DNA from: Penicillus capitatus
Lineage: Eukaryota > Chlorophyta
Length of the DNA: 64,000 nt
Direction of reading: 5' to 3'
Assembly: GCA_965649825.1 (NCBI GenBank)
Contig: OZ287703.1
Span: 744,001-808,000, forward strand
Part shown: piece after piece, positions 11,793 to 22,789 of the stretch
How positions within the stretch are numbered: the stretch's first letter is position 1
Layout: every line of letters begins with the position of its first letter
Notes under the pieces: model-generated
Database searches by the model: none
Told to the model about the DNA's origin: nothing
What the model saw: only the letters and a program-made list of their open reading frames with translations
Made by a program: the position numbers and the translations under genes

Positions 11793-12912
11793 TCAGTACC
11801 CTGCTTGCACATCCACTAGGTTGCGCAGTGGCTTCCCTTGGATGTACTCCTCCAACATGCTCCTGAACAGCATCAGGGAGTCTCTGATGGAGTGTTCTGT
11901 GGTGTCTGCCGTGTGTGACGAGATCAGCACGTTGTCCAGCTCGTAGAGTGGACTCTCCTTGGGCAAAGGCTCTTCGTAGAACACATCGAGGGCCGCTCCC
12001 TTAATGCGTCGCTCCTGTAAAGCTGTAGAAAACTCAACTGAGGAGAAAAGACCTGCGAATCTGGAAAACCTTTGATCAGGGCAGGCTCCACGACTGTTTT
12101 GCCTCGTCCGATGTTCACGAACACGGCGTTGGGCCGCAATGCGGCGATGGCCTCCGCGTCGATCATGTCCACTGTCTTCCCTGTCATAGGCAAGGCCGCC
12201 ACGACATAGTCACTCGCCCCCATCACCTTGACGAGATCCCCGGGACCGTAGACAGCATCCTAGGACTCACTCGCCGACGGGACGCAGAGGGGCGGCGATC
12301 GTACCACGATGCTTTTCTCTGCATCCGAGAGGGTGGTTGTCCGCCGCACGCCGATGACGTTCATCCCGAACGCCTTCGCCATCTTGGCGGTGGAGAGACC
12401 GATGTCTCCCAGTCCGACGACCCCCATAGTCCGCCCCCTGAGCTCCTCGACCGCGAAGACGTCCCACTTCTTCTCCGCCTTGGATCTCAGCAGCCTGGGA
12501 AGGTTCTTGGCGAAGTAGCTGCATGCGAACATGGCGTATTCGGCCAGGGAGTGGCTGTAGACTCCCTTTGCATTGGTGACGGCGATCTCTGACTCTAGAA
12601 TGGCTGGAATAACCAGGTGGTTGATGCCGGCCGTGTGGGTATGGAACCACTTTAGGTTCCTAGCCTTGCGCACAAGGCTCTGAAAATAGACAGCTCGGCC
12701 AAGTCTCGAGGCGAGACGAGGCAGACCTCGACTCCATTGTTGGAGAAGGTGGTGAGAAGTACGACTTCGAGTTCTTCCCAGTCCTCTTCCGTCAAGTGCT
12801 GGAAGTCATCCGGATAGGTTCCGCGTCCCTTCAGGTTCGCGACAGATGCGATGTCCTGGACGACGGCCTCGTCTCCTTTTGCGAGTGGCGGTCCGAGGAC
12901 GAGCAGATTCAC
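11793..12912 (-). CDS. D-isomer-specific 2-hydroxyacid dehydrogenase
   Basis: Four exons (12912-12727, 12679-12305, 12259-12070, 12022-11793) with introns of 47, 45 and 47 nt, about 326 residues, the usual family length. The NAD-binding site is MGVVGLGDIGLSTAKMAK (GxGxxG). The catalytic arginine lies in FVNIGRGK, the glutamate in DVFYEEPLP and the histidine in ISSHTAD, all intact. Such enzymes reduce 2-keto acids such as glyoxylate, hydroxypyruvate or pyruvate with NAD(P)H; the substrate cannot be read from sequence. The coordinate 12912 is the first family-like codon (GTG). The frame stays open upstream to about 13017 without an ATG, so the true start may lie in an unresolved upstream exon; an ATG at 13057 opens a candidate leader, but no intron of matching phase joins it. 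The block is GC-richer than its surroundings, but the resident-type introns argue against recent transfer. Confidence 0.85.
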
Positions 12913-13596
12913 CGGTTTGTTGGCGGACAGCAGCGCGTCACTACGTCGCGCGACAGCGTGAGGTGGCGCGGGGAGGGTGGGTTGTTTACGGTCTGCGAAC
13001 CACGGCTGAGGGGGTCGTTACGCGCGTAGCGCAAACGTTTTCTGCCATCCCTCGTCGAGCTCCGCCTCGGAGGAGCGGGGCGAACGAGCCGGAGGGTAGC
13101 GAGACGCGGAGCATGTATGGGTCTGTTGCGGTCGGTCGACTGATTTGACGCGACCTAGGCGATAGATGGCGAGCCGTGCGTGGGTCTGTGAGAGAGCCAC
13201 GGTCAGTGGAACTGACGGGCTGCCATTCGCCAAGGGTGCTCTGGCAGATGGGAGCCTGTCGGTGACGGTTGATTGCCTCGATGCGCGGACTCCGAGGCAC
13301 AGGTGGCAGAGACACGTGGTACCGTAGCGTATTAGAAAAAGATGGAACGCGGACTATTGATAGTTACATAGATAGGCCGCGGGACGCGGAAATCTTTTAA
13401 AATACAATGGTTTACCCGTATTTCATAGCCAGCTGTCGACATTCGCGTCAGCTCAGCGTGAACTTCAGACTTTGGCAGTAGCTGAGGCTACGGATGCGGT
13501 AGTTGTACAATCAAATCGGTGTTGAAACGGTTCAAAATGATCGACGTAGAGGCCACGAGAGGAATCTAACCGGTAGGTATGCGCGTTCGCTGGCCC
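12913..13596. other. GC-rich 5' flank
   Basis: High-GC sequence to about 13320, then AT-richer DNA leading to the F1 promoter. It may hold the missing 5' exon of the dehydrogenase gene. Minus-strand ORFs of 109 and 71 residues here are Arg/Pro/Ser-rich and look like composition effects. Confidence 0.35.
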
Positions 13597-13603
13597 TATA
13601 AAT
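13597..13603 (+). promoter_or_regulatory. TATA box of F1 copy 1
   Basis: TATAAAT, 102-108 bp upstream of the ATG at 13705. F1 copy 2 has the same heptamer at almost the same distance. Confidence 0.6.
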
Positions 13604-13704
13604 TCGGTCCGACGGTCGACAATTCACCATTTTGCGTTTTCTGGTGTTTGAGTGTTCAATTCGTTTCGACAAAGTCTCAACTGTCGTTGCAAAGAAACAA
13701 AACG

Positions 13705-14553
13705 ATGTTGAAAGCCGCAGTTTTGATTTTGGCCGTAGCACTCATGTGCTCCAGCGCCGAAGGTAGTCTTCGTATGTTTACGTGTTCTCGCTGAGCGATT
13801 TGCGTTTAGCGAATTGGTACGCTAAGTGCAATCAGTTCGCAAAGTGCGAAGCCAAGGCCAGCGTCAACATTAAACTCTACGGACCCGGAAAGTGCACAGC
13901 GACTTCAAAAGCTTACTGCAAGGTATACCCTAAGCGCGAGCAAAAGGGTATGAGCTAACGCACTCTGCGTTTCCCAGGCGGTGGCAAAAAGCGTTAACTG
14001 CTTCGACAAGGACACTCTCTACATCAACATCGATAAGTGCAGAAAGGTCGATGTGACGATCGATGCGGATTGCTATGCAAAAGCTACGGCCAAGGCACTT
14101 GCAGCAGCTTCTGTTGAGACATACTGCGACGGAAAGGGCTTTGCATGCGGAAAAGCAAGCTCAAAGGCTACTGCTGTCGCTTGCGCAACTGCCAAAGCCA
14201 TTGTTGATTTGAAAGTGTCACTTGGCGACCATGACAACGCCATTTGCGAAGCTAAAGTTGCCGCCGCAATTGATGCTATTGCCAAAGCCGCAGCTGACGC
14301 CGATGCAGCTGCTTGCTCGAAGAAGGGCGTTCCAGGAATTGACAACGAATTTGCGTTGGCAAAGGCCATTGAAAAAGTCTATGTCGATGTCTTTGCCAGC
14401 TGCTTCGTCTATTGCAAAGATAAGATCAAGAAGGAAGAGGCCAAAGTTATTGCCGACGGAGGCGCCAAAGCCGTTGAAGTCAAGTCTGTGGAGAAAGAGG
14501 TAGAGAAGAATGGCGGCGAGGCCAAGGCCGTGGCGACGACTGGCCACAAGTAG
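13705..14553 (+). CDS. secreted Ala/Cys-rich protein, F1 copy 1
   Basis: Three exons (13705-13762, 13810-13922, 13978-14553), introns 47 nt (phase 1) and 55 nt (phase 0), 248 residues. Residues 1-19 form a signal peptide (MLKAAVLILAVALMCSSAEG). The mature part is rich in Ala, Lys and evenly placed Cys, including SVETYCDGKGFACGKASSK, VACATAKAIVDLKV, AACSKKGVPGIDNEF and DVFASCFVYC. Alanine-rich helices alternate with Cys-bearing turns, suggesting a disulphide-stapled helical bundle. The last ~45 residues are Lys/Glu/Val-rich and probably disordered. I recognise no known domain. Copies at 20099, 30161 and 31767 share the signal peptide-first intron layout and the CxG...CG and CxxxG.PGI...C..C blocks. 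It has a TATA box 100 bp upstream. Function unknown; an extracellular or cell-wall role is inferred only from the signal peptide and cysteines. Confidence 0.85.
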
Positions 14554-15005
14554 AATGGTTGCACTACAACCGGAAGCACAAAACCGGAGGAGCTAGACAT
14601 GGCAGTCGAAGCTATGTGTGCTTCTTAATTTTGTTGCTCTATCTATCAACTCAGGTCTATCCATTATCCAAACTATCTTGCATTTTTTTCTTTCGCAAGT
14701 GATACCTATGAATCACTTGCATGCTCGTCGTCGATAACTCACGTTAGTGAACCATTCGAACGTCGGACGAACTTGGTAATTGTGAACGAACGATTTTAAG
14801 TAACGGTCATGAAAACGACGTTGTTGAAAAGACCCTTCCACTCGCGTTGCTTCTTGGGTTTCCGTCGCGGAGATGGGGGTTTTCCCTAACGTGTGCGTCC
14901 ATATTTGTTTCTTTCGTTGCCGTGGATTCTGCACTGCAAAGCAACGCCCGTCCGGATTTGCGCATAGGCAGAATGCTTATGGCGCTCGTTATCCTCTAGA
15001 ACGAA
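14554..15005. other. intergenic / unresolved 5' end of the WD40 gene
   Basis: No clear gene. An ATG frame from 14873 is open but has no family support; the first exon of the WD40 gene probably lies here. Confidence 0.35.
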
Positions 15006-16027
15006 TAGCTCAGCGTCACGCACAACAAGACACTGTTAGAGATTTTAGGTTTATTAGATGCGAGTCGTATCGACCTCGACGACCAGCCAACGGTGAGTCC
15101 ATAGTCCGCCCCGTTGCATCTCAACGAGACGACGGTTCTCAGGACCTCAGCTTCCATCCGACAAAAACGTTGCTCGCCGTCGGGAGCATCACCGGCGACA
15201 TACGTCTTCTCTCGTGTCGCCCGCTGCTCGACGCGGACACAGACGGTCCCGCGGACATAGACAGGCAATTCGAAGGGGAAGTCGCCGAGAAGGCGACCCT
15301 TAAGCCAGCTGTCTACTACACGTCGATTCTCGCGTTTCTGAGACAGCTCGACTCGGTAGGGGGTGCTTAGGTGTGAGCGTTCTCTGTGCGGAGAGGCTGT
15401 CAGGTCGCCAGTCCGAGCTGTGTTGTTTGGAGCAGAGGGAACGCGTTTCGCATCCGCACACAGCGACGGACGGCTTCATCTCTTCGACGCCTCGACGGGA
15501 CAATGCGTCAGGCACGGACGTCTGTGACTCACCTGAGGGTGGGATTCTGAGAGACATTTCGGCAGGACCATCGAGGCGGGACAGGGGTGCGAGATTTATC
15601 GAATCGAAAACCTGGAAGATGGAACGTTGGCCTCGGGAGATGACAGTGGTGTTGTAAAAGTGAGATGGATGGATGGGCCCTTTGGGCACAGAAGAGGATG
15701 TTGATGCGTGAGTGGACAGGTCTGGGACACGAGGTGCCGCAGAGAGGTGGGAGAAGTCCAGGCGCATGTGGACTACATCACCGATCTCGCGTTTCTCCCT
15801 GGAACACATCGCCTTGTTGCTGCCAGCGGCGATACCAGCATCACTGTGAACGACATGCGCAGATTCAAGACGGTGCTTCAGTCCCACGACGGTTAGCTGA
15901 GCGAGCATTTCCTGTGGTCTCACCTGGAATGTCAGGTCTCAAGGAAGAGGGTACATCCCTGCAGCCTCTTGGAGATGGTAGAAAGGTGATATGTGGGACG
16001 TCTAGTGGAAAAGTGATGGATATGTGA
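15006..16027 (+). CDS. WD40-repeat protein, WDR55-like
   Basis: Six exons placed: about 15006-15092, 15143-15362, 15412-15523, 15566-15659, 15720-15891 and 15936 to about 16027, introns 42-60 nt. Repeat blocks are visible: DLSFHPTKTLLAVGSITGDI, AVLFGAEGTRFASAHSDGRL with LHLFDASTGQCVR, LEDGTLASGDDSGVVKVWDT, DYITDLAFLPGTHRLVAASGD, and DGRKVICGTSSGKV. The order and phrasing (ASGDD-G--KVWD, then Y--D--, then CG---G) match WDR55/Jip5-type proteins, which act in pre-rRNA processing in the nucleolus. The 49-nt intron ending at 15411 is the least certain join. The start is unresolved: the first frame opens after TAG near 15005 without an ATG. The 3' end may run past 16027 through a short intron into the segment near 16055. 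Confidence 0.72.
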
Positions 16028-17126
16028 TTGGTTGATACTGCAGAGATATGATACAGCTATTCGTTTCGATCAAGAAGGGATTGTGTTTTGGTGCATTTTT
16101 CTGAGGGAATCATCTGTGCTGTGGAAAACAATCGAAATGTACGACAACGATTGAACAGGAGTGCAATGATACCAATCTACTTAAAAACGAAAGCAAATGA
16201 GAGCAGCAGAAATGGATGCGAGAGATCACCTAGCTAGCAAGCTCGTCCGGAAATATTGAGTCGACGAACTTACATTCCCGAAGAGAGCTTAAAAATCAGA
16301 TGGCACAAAGGTTCTCGATCAACAGCCAAATGAAAGACGCCATAACTACAGCTTACCTGTTCGACGTTAGCAAGAGATCAATGCCTATATGGATTCTTTG
16401 TCGAAGTTTCAAGATGGATTGGCAATACCTGACTGAGTTCAAGATCAACAACAACGTGTCACATCAAAGAGAACTAGCTAGAACCACAAAATCTTGCATG
16501 TCGTCCGATTCGCCTTCATGAGATGACATCTTGTCTACCAAGTCCTGTTGTCTCATGCATGGTAGCATCCCAAATGCAATTCTTCCAGCCTAGCGCTGCA
16601 GATATGGCAGAATAGCATGACCCCACAGCCCCACTTATGTACGAGTTCGAAAGGCATGCTTTCTCTACAATGTTGTACGACAAATTGGTTTTCGAACGTT
16701 GTGGGTATCGGAATCGCGCTTATCGTGTGTTTTGCGCTGTCGTTGTGCAGGATAAACTAAGGAACGCAGCTTTAATGCGGCTAGCTGTTTGAACTCCGAC
16801 GTCTAACTCTGCTTGTTACACGAACTGCCAGAACAACAACCCAAACTGGTTCATAGAAATAAACTACGATGAAAGCAGAAAAACGGTAAGATCGCGATTG
16901 TATACTCTAAAACGATCTATCTGTATTTGTGGCCGGCATGCTCACATCTTTCCTACATCCTCGGCACTTCCTATCTGAATGCTTCATCTGAAGCAAGATT
17001 CGTGATAAATACATGAATTTGAACAACGTCTTTCCTCAACGCATTCGTTCCAACCGTTAATCCCGTAGTCTCCCACCCATTATACACAGACAGCACGCAG
17101 AGCTCCACCATGACAAGATCGCCGAC
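16028..17126. other. intergenic, no supportable gene
   Basis: AT-rich, with one 73-residue ORF at 16300-16521 (+) that has no recognisable features. Confidence 0.45.
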
Positions 17127-18763
17127 TCAAAGGTTCTCCGGTGGCTTAAGCGTTTGCATGATCGCAACAGCGATGCGTATACGAATGTCTGGTTCAAGCT
17201 TGTTGATTTTGTTCACCAAATTGTCGAGCAGACGCATTGGGTCCTCTTCAAAGCATTGATCCTCATCTTCTTGGACATGGCACGCAATGATAGGAGAACC
17301 AACAGAAGCAAATCCGGCAGGAGACTCTTCCATGTATGTATCTTCTTCTATGGATAGCGGTCGGATCTCGACCGAATCCAACAACAGATCTGTGTACTCT
17401 TTGCGCGTTTCTGCCGTTTCGATATCCGTCGAATCTGCAACGCCAATTCGGAAGCTGGACAGGTCGGAATGACTGTCCAGATACAGACTGAAAGGAATCT
17501 CCATTTGCGTTCCCTTATCCTTCGTCGAGCAGAAGGTCACATCTGTCTGCGTTCCGCAGCTGTTGCGTGTAAATTCGAACGCATCCGTGAAGCGATTCGC
17601 CGTAGGTGTCGTGCTATACCAGAGTCTCGATCGCCGTGCTGGCAGTGTAAGCGGCAAAAGCTTCTGGCCACTGATCATCTCCGAAGTTGCTTGACAAGAC
17701 GTTTCTGTGTCAGCGGAACGTCGTTGGGGTACGAAACGAAAGGTCGAAGCACAGTCGCTGATTCCGCACCGTTCGTTTCGCCGTCGACGTCGGATGCTCA
17801 AGCTCAGCTTGCGCTCCGCAGCCGCCTTCACTTTTCGGATGACCTTGGACTGACGCGGAAAGGACGCATCGGTCTTTTTCGGACCTCCCGGTCGAGAACG
17901 CGGACGCACCCATGGTTTCGGCGTCGGCAATGGGACAACGGGCACATCCACAGAAACGGGTTCGCTCACAGGCTCCTAGAAAACACTCATTCGCTGGAGC
18001 GACAAAGTAGGATGAGGGCATTACGATAGGGATCGAATCTGCGATTTCCTCGATTGGAGGAGAGACGGAAAAGGATGTCGACGACTTCCAGTTAAACACA
18101 CGTTGAAGCAGTTTTCGTGCCGGCAGTCCACGGACGCTACCCCTGGACACGCCGTGTCTTTCTAAACGACAGGCGCAAAGGAGCGCGCACCGTTGCGGGT
18201 CGACGCGTGAGCAGTCGAAAACGTCTTCGGCGTTCGGTTTGAGAAGATCGCGCAAATTGCGGCTGCTGCGCGACATCGGATCTTCTGCAGAGATAATCTC
18301 CAAGGCTGCTCTTCGATCCCTTTCACCTCCTTCTTGCCGTCTGTCATCGTTTTGCCCCATCCCGCCCAGGTCGCTCGGACAGTCCTCTTCGAGCAGGCTA
18401 TGAGCCTCCGTCGATTTCTTCTTCCTTTGTGTCGATGAACCTAAAAGCTCGAAGCATCTCGTCAATGTTTGACCGAGTGTCATTAAGGAGTAAACCTAGT
18501 TCAACGGAGTCAATGATTTTCCCTTGGCTGACGGCGATCCGCGCGCTACTTTTGTAGAAGAGCTCGCCAGGTGGTTTATCGTAAGAGCAATAGACAGCAC
18601 GATTGACTTGGAAAAAACTGCGATCGCTGTCAGATGGTACGTCCGGAGAGGTCTCCATCGGAACGTGACTGTTGACGACGGGTGGCGATATCCGACCAAG
18701 CAACGCATCGATGTACGCGCTATGACTGTCGTGGACCTTGAACCGAACAACAAGGTTTAGCAT
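17127..18763 (-). CDS. hypothetical protein with TQT motifs, 500 residues
   Basis: Four exons (18763-18441, 18397-18327, 18284-18025, 17975-17127), introns 43, 42 and 49 nt, summing to 501 codons. I recognise no domain. The N-terminal ~110 residues look folded (MLNLVVRFKVHDSHSAYID ... ARIAVSQGKIIDSVELGLLL). The middle is Arg/Pro-rich and low in order. The segment NSCGTQTDVTF and, about 20 residues on, KGTQME resemble short linear motifs bound by dynein light chain LC8 (core TQT). The last ~50 residues are predicted helical (MRLLDNLVNKINKLEPDIR). No signal peptide or membrane segment. The ATG at 18763 begins the long first exon. A scaffold or cytoskeletal adaptor is one inference; nothing stronger can be said. 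Confidence 0.7.
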
Positions 18764-19987
18764 TCAGCCTTCTGTAGCACATATCTTACATTCTCTACGG
18801 GTTGAAAAGAGGCATTGGAAACAATGGTCGACGATGTCTGTCTTGAAAGTCCTGGCTCTGACACTGCACGCTAAGAGGCGGGGAGACTAAAGGACTGGAA
18901 TGCCTAAGGCAAGCGACGCACTTTACGCACGATGGCTGAAGCTTCGTCCATGCTTCGTCTCGAAAGATGAAGGAGGATGCGCGAAAATGATGAAGCGTCC
19001 GAGGGTGGTGCGCATACGGACGTGCTGCTCAATAAAAAGACGCAGTCGGAGTTGCGCAGCGTCCGTAACGACGTGCTGACACGTCGCGACCGTGAGCTTG
19101 CGTTTTCACACTTAGTTCCACATCGTGTGCTGTCTGTCGTCTATGTTTCGTCATCCGCCACGAAAGTAACGCCGTAAGATCGCACTGCGAATGGACAAGG
19201 CGGAACGCACTTTCGGCAATTCAGGAAGTCTGTGAAGAGTACTGCGTAGACGTGGCAGAGAAATGCCCAGTTTGGTCACGTTCGCTGTGCAAGAATTCAT
19301 AACAGGCCAACCACAAATGCCCCTTTACAACCAGTTGGCATATGCGACTTGCATCAACGGTTGTCGCAAAAGCATCGGTTTCGGCGTTCTAGACAGACAG
19401 CAGCACAGCACAACGTGTCTCGCCTACTAAGAACCTGAAGCGTTTAAGGAAAAAAATACAGCAATGGGTTCCTGCTATTCAACGAACAGAAATCGCGAAA
19501 TGCCAGCAGAGGACTTCTGAAGAGAGCGCAATGCCCTTGGCATGTGGCAAGAAATGGGAGGGAACAATCTGTCGTGACGCCTGCACACGTGCTTCCGTGG
19601 AACTTCACTTCAGCACTATCGGAGCGAACAAGGAGAAAAGGCGCATTGGTGCATTTGTTCTTTTTTGCTGTTCAAGAAAGAGCGAATCGACGTGCACGAC
19701 TCGGTCTCACTTGAAGGCACCGTCATCACGGACGCACTCCTTCGCAGACGATGGACATCAAGACGATGCACAGATGGCATGTACGACGCATGTCGCGAGG
19801 CCGCGCGGGGCCGCGCGGGGCCGCGCGGGGCCGCGTCGCTTGGTAAGATGCCGATGCGCGCAGGGAACTGCGCGGCAAACGCGGCTTCTCGGTTTGAGGT
19901 CCGGCTGGTTTTGCAGGAAGCCCTCGACATGTGCCGCCGACGCGGCAAACACGCGCGCTGCCGATCTTGTCTCTTTAGCAGTAGCAG
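18764..19987. other. intergenic between two genes, with a GC-rich tandem repeat
   Basis: No gene I can support. ORFs near 19531-20011 on both strands are created by the GC-rich repeat at 19801-19835 and lack family resemblance. Confidence 0.45.
19801..19835. repeat. 10-bp GC-only tandem repeat
   Basis: Three and a half copies of the unit CCGCGCGGGG. About 150 bp upstream of the TATA box of F1 copy 2. Could form hairpins. Confidence 0.9.
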
Positions 19988-19994
19988 TATAAAT
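19988..19994 (+). promoter_or_regulatory. TATA box of F1 copy 2
   Basis: TATAAAT, 105-111 bp upstream of the ATG at 20099, matching F1 copy 1. Confidence 0.6.
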
Positions 19995-20098
19995 ACCGCT
20001 AAACGATCCAAGCTTTCATTACCTTATCTTCGGTGAACTTATCGACTTTCTCTGCACTAAGAAACAAAAAGGAAAGAATAACTCGAGCACGTTGCAAG

Positions 20099-20849
20099 AT
20101 GATCCGCTTGTCAATCGTCGTCGTCGCGGTTATCGCTTTGTCGAGCGCACTTGTATCAGGTAGACGCTCTTCGTCCAGAAACTTCTCGCTAAGTGGGCCG
20201 GTTTCGTAGCTCGATACGAAGATACATGTCGCCAGCCCAGATCCGCTTGCCAGGCCAGCGCCGTTGCCGTTGCAAAGGTGACATCGGTCGGCGGCAAATG
20301 CAGCGTCTCCTCTCAAGCCAACGCCTTCTGTGCGGTACTGAGCCCACGCTGCATCGGACTTTTCTCGAATAGATTGTGTAGGCATTCGAATCCGATATTC
20401 GCCGTTGCTTTGTTGCCGATTCGTCTTTCTACGGCGTCGACAACTGTCGCCCGCGGGATATCAACGTCGATATCACCTGCTGGTCGGATCTTGTAGCTAG
20501 TGCATATGCGAGTGGATTTGTAAGAGCCGATTGTGACGGGAAGTCCATTGGCTGTGGTCTGGCCTCGGCCACTGCCGAAGCTGAGGCTCGATCGATTGGC
20601 TGCTTCGTGGTGCAGTCACTTCTCAAGGTTGCGCAGTCTCTCAACACAGACACGACGCAGTGTCAAATCGAGCTTGCCAATGTCGTCGACGCCGTTGCCA
20701 GCGCAGCAGCCAGCGCAAGAGCGTCCGCCTGTTCTTCTGGTGGCACCCCAGGCATCGACGTGGCGATCGACTTCGACGCTGAAGTCCAACGCGTTATTGG
20801 AAAAGCGTTTGGAACTTGCTGGACTTACTGCAGTGCTGGAGGAAAATAG
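20099..20849 (+). CDS. secreted Ala/Cys-rich protein, F1 copy 2
   Basis: Three exons (20099-20159, 20210-20334, 20382-20849), introns 50 nt (phase 1) and 47 nt (phase 0), 217 residues. Signal peptide MIRLSIVVVAVIALSSALVS. Mature blocks parallel copy 1: ACQASAVAVAKVTSVGGKC, NAFCA at the second intron (copy 1 has KAYCK there), FVRADCDGKSIGCGLASA, ACSSGGTPGID and AFGTCWTYC near the end. The C-terminal Lys/Glu tail of copy 1 is absent: the protein stops seven residues after the last Cys. The identical intron phases and positions show that copies 1 and 2 descend from one gene. Function unknown. Confidence 0.85.
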
Positions 20850-21630
20850 TCGGATGCATAAAAGAGCAAGCAATTTGTTAACCAGCCATAGAGAGATCGA
20901 CGACTGTGTCGAAATCAAGACATCAAGCTTTGTCGCAATTATCCCTTTCCGCAACTTTGGCTTATATAGTGAGCGATGGAGATGAATCGCTAGAAGTTAT
21001 GTTCTTGTTCGTCGGCAAAAGCCGCGCGCATTGAATGAACTTCGGTTGTGAGTTATCATCTTAATGTAGACGATCATGAAGAGTAACTCTTCCTGACAAA
21101 TCCATAGGCCCGCGATTCGGCGTCGCAAACGAAACAACGACGCATGCGTATTGTTTTCGAAAAGGATTCTGTCCAAATGCCTCGCTATTCGCGTCCGAAG
21201 TGAAGAGCATCGTGTTGGTATACGTCAAAAAGCTGTAGATGACGTTTGAGTTCGCGCACAGGTGACAAAGTAAGACAAGGATGCAAATTCATGAACAGTG
21301 CGGCGATTTCTCATGTCTTTGACTGGAAGCACGATAATCATCCCTTTCCCTCAGTTTATGGATCGATAGTAAACGATTTCAAGGTTGTTAAGCAGAAGCC
21401 TTATGACATTTGTGAGTTCTGTGCGTCAAAGAACGATCCTTCAGAAAAACGATTAAACTGCGTTTCGCCATTTGGAAAGAGATTTGTTCTTTTCCAAGCT
21501 TTCAGACTCTGTCAAGACGAGGCTTTCTCGCAATCGCACGAATGGCGGCGTTCTGAAGGTAGAGAGACTCGCCGGAATCGTTTAGGGAGTTAGTTCATAC
21601 TTGACGCGATTTGCCTGAGATTGCGTCGAT
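20850..21630. other. intergenic
   Basis: A 115-residue ORF at 21246-21593 (+) has near-normal codon use and could be an upstream exon of the next gene, but no join is convincing. Otherwise nothing. Confidence 0.35.
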
Positions 21631-22238
21631 ATGACGTTTCAATCGAGAGCGGCGTTGTTCGCAAGAAAGTCCATTGTATACGGACAGAGTGAGGAAACTG
21701 CTTTTTCGATTGGAACTTGCGTTATGGAGATCTTCGAAGTCTGCCGTGTCACGAAACGAACCCGCTGCACTCGCGAAGAAGCACATAACGAGGTGTGCCA
21801 CGCGCTGCATCATCATGTAACTAAGCCTTCCGTCGCTGCACGTTGCCAGCACAGTTCTCGTTCTTCAGAACTGCGCCATAAAGCAGGAAACGCAAGAGCA
21901 GCTTGAAAACGTTCTGAAATCGCTGGAGAGAGAACACATGGGGCAGCTCTCTCTAAAAGTGCAACGTCCGATGCCGTTACCTGGTGCGTCGCATAACGTG
22001 CTCGGATAAACGTAAACGAACACCTGATCCTTTAGATCGCGACAACGTCGAGGAAATGGAACAGGAGATGTCACAAGAGGGTGACATCGAGATGAAGGTT
22101 GAATACTCTACTGTCGAAGATAGCGTATCGAATGCCAATCCAGCCGATTCAGCGCATCAGCCGCATCCAGCGCATTGGAAAGTGTTTTTAGATGCATTAA
22201 GTAATGAAAAATCGACAGCAGAAGACAAAATGTCATGA
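21631..22238 (+). CDS. hypothetical coiled-coil protein
   Basis: Three exons (21631-21816, 21869-21983, 22036-22238) joined by two 52-nt introns give 167 residues. The middle is a charged helix (KQETQEQLENVLKSLEREH), followed by an acidic segment (VEEMEQEMSQEGDIEMKVE) and a C-terminal helix (WKVFLDALSNEK). No known domain, signal peptide or membrane segment. The start is uncertain: more exons may lie upstream, because the first 30 residues are unremarkable. Confidence 0.5.
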
Positions 22239-22789
22239 GAGACAAGCGACGGACAGCGAAATACCGTTGAGATTCTGTGTGTAAGAAATCGATGCCGTTG
22301 ACGTGTCCTTACCATCGAGCTGGTCGAGGCGATGATGCTCTGTCTCTTCTACCATCGAGAGATGATGATCAGCTACTCCTGTTCTTCGATCGGGTGACAA
22401 AACGAAAAGACGGACAACAAAGACGGCGTTGTGAGCATCGGAGACATCAACGGTAGGAGATAATGACCTGAGTGTCTAGAAATCGTTCAACGTGTACCGT
22501 CTATTAGACAAGGTCTGCTCGATGCATCATCAGCATACGTGTTAAACGGCAGTTGACTGCGCTGCATATGATCGACGCTCGATGTGCACATGGTTTGTGT
22601 TGTATCAGTTCCTCCGCGATTCAACAGCCTTTGCCATGTTTATGACAATTGAAACTATTCCTATTGCAACCTCACAGCCATAATCGACAACGATAAACAA
22701 CAAGCAGAAAGGGCTTAGGAAAAACGGCAGCCAATTGTGGATTCTGCACAGAAGGAAAACGGTGTTGTCTGCCTTCCGGCGAAATCGAC
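22239..22789. other. intergenic between convergent genes
   Basis: Nothing recognisable; AT-rich 3' flanks. Confidence 0.45.

Noticed and set aside
12986-13315. Minus-strand ORF of 109 residues upstream of the dehydrogenase
   Set aside because: Pro/Arg/Ser composition from GC-rich DNA, and no phase-compatible intron into the dehydrogenase exon.
14073-14369. Alanine-rich minus-strand ORF
   Set aside because: Mirror of the Ala-rich coding sequence of F1 copy 1.
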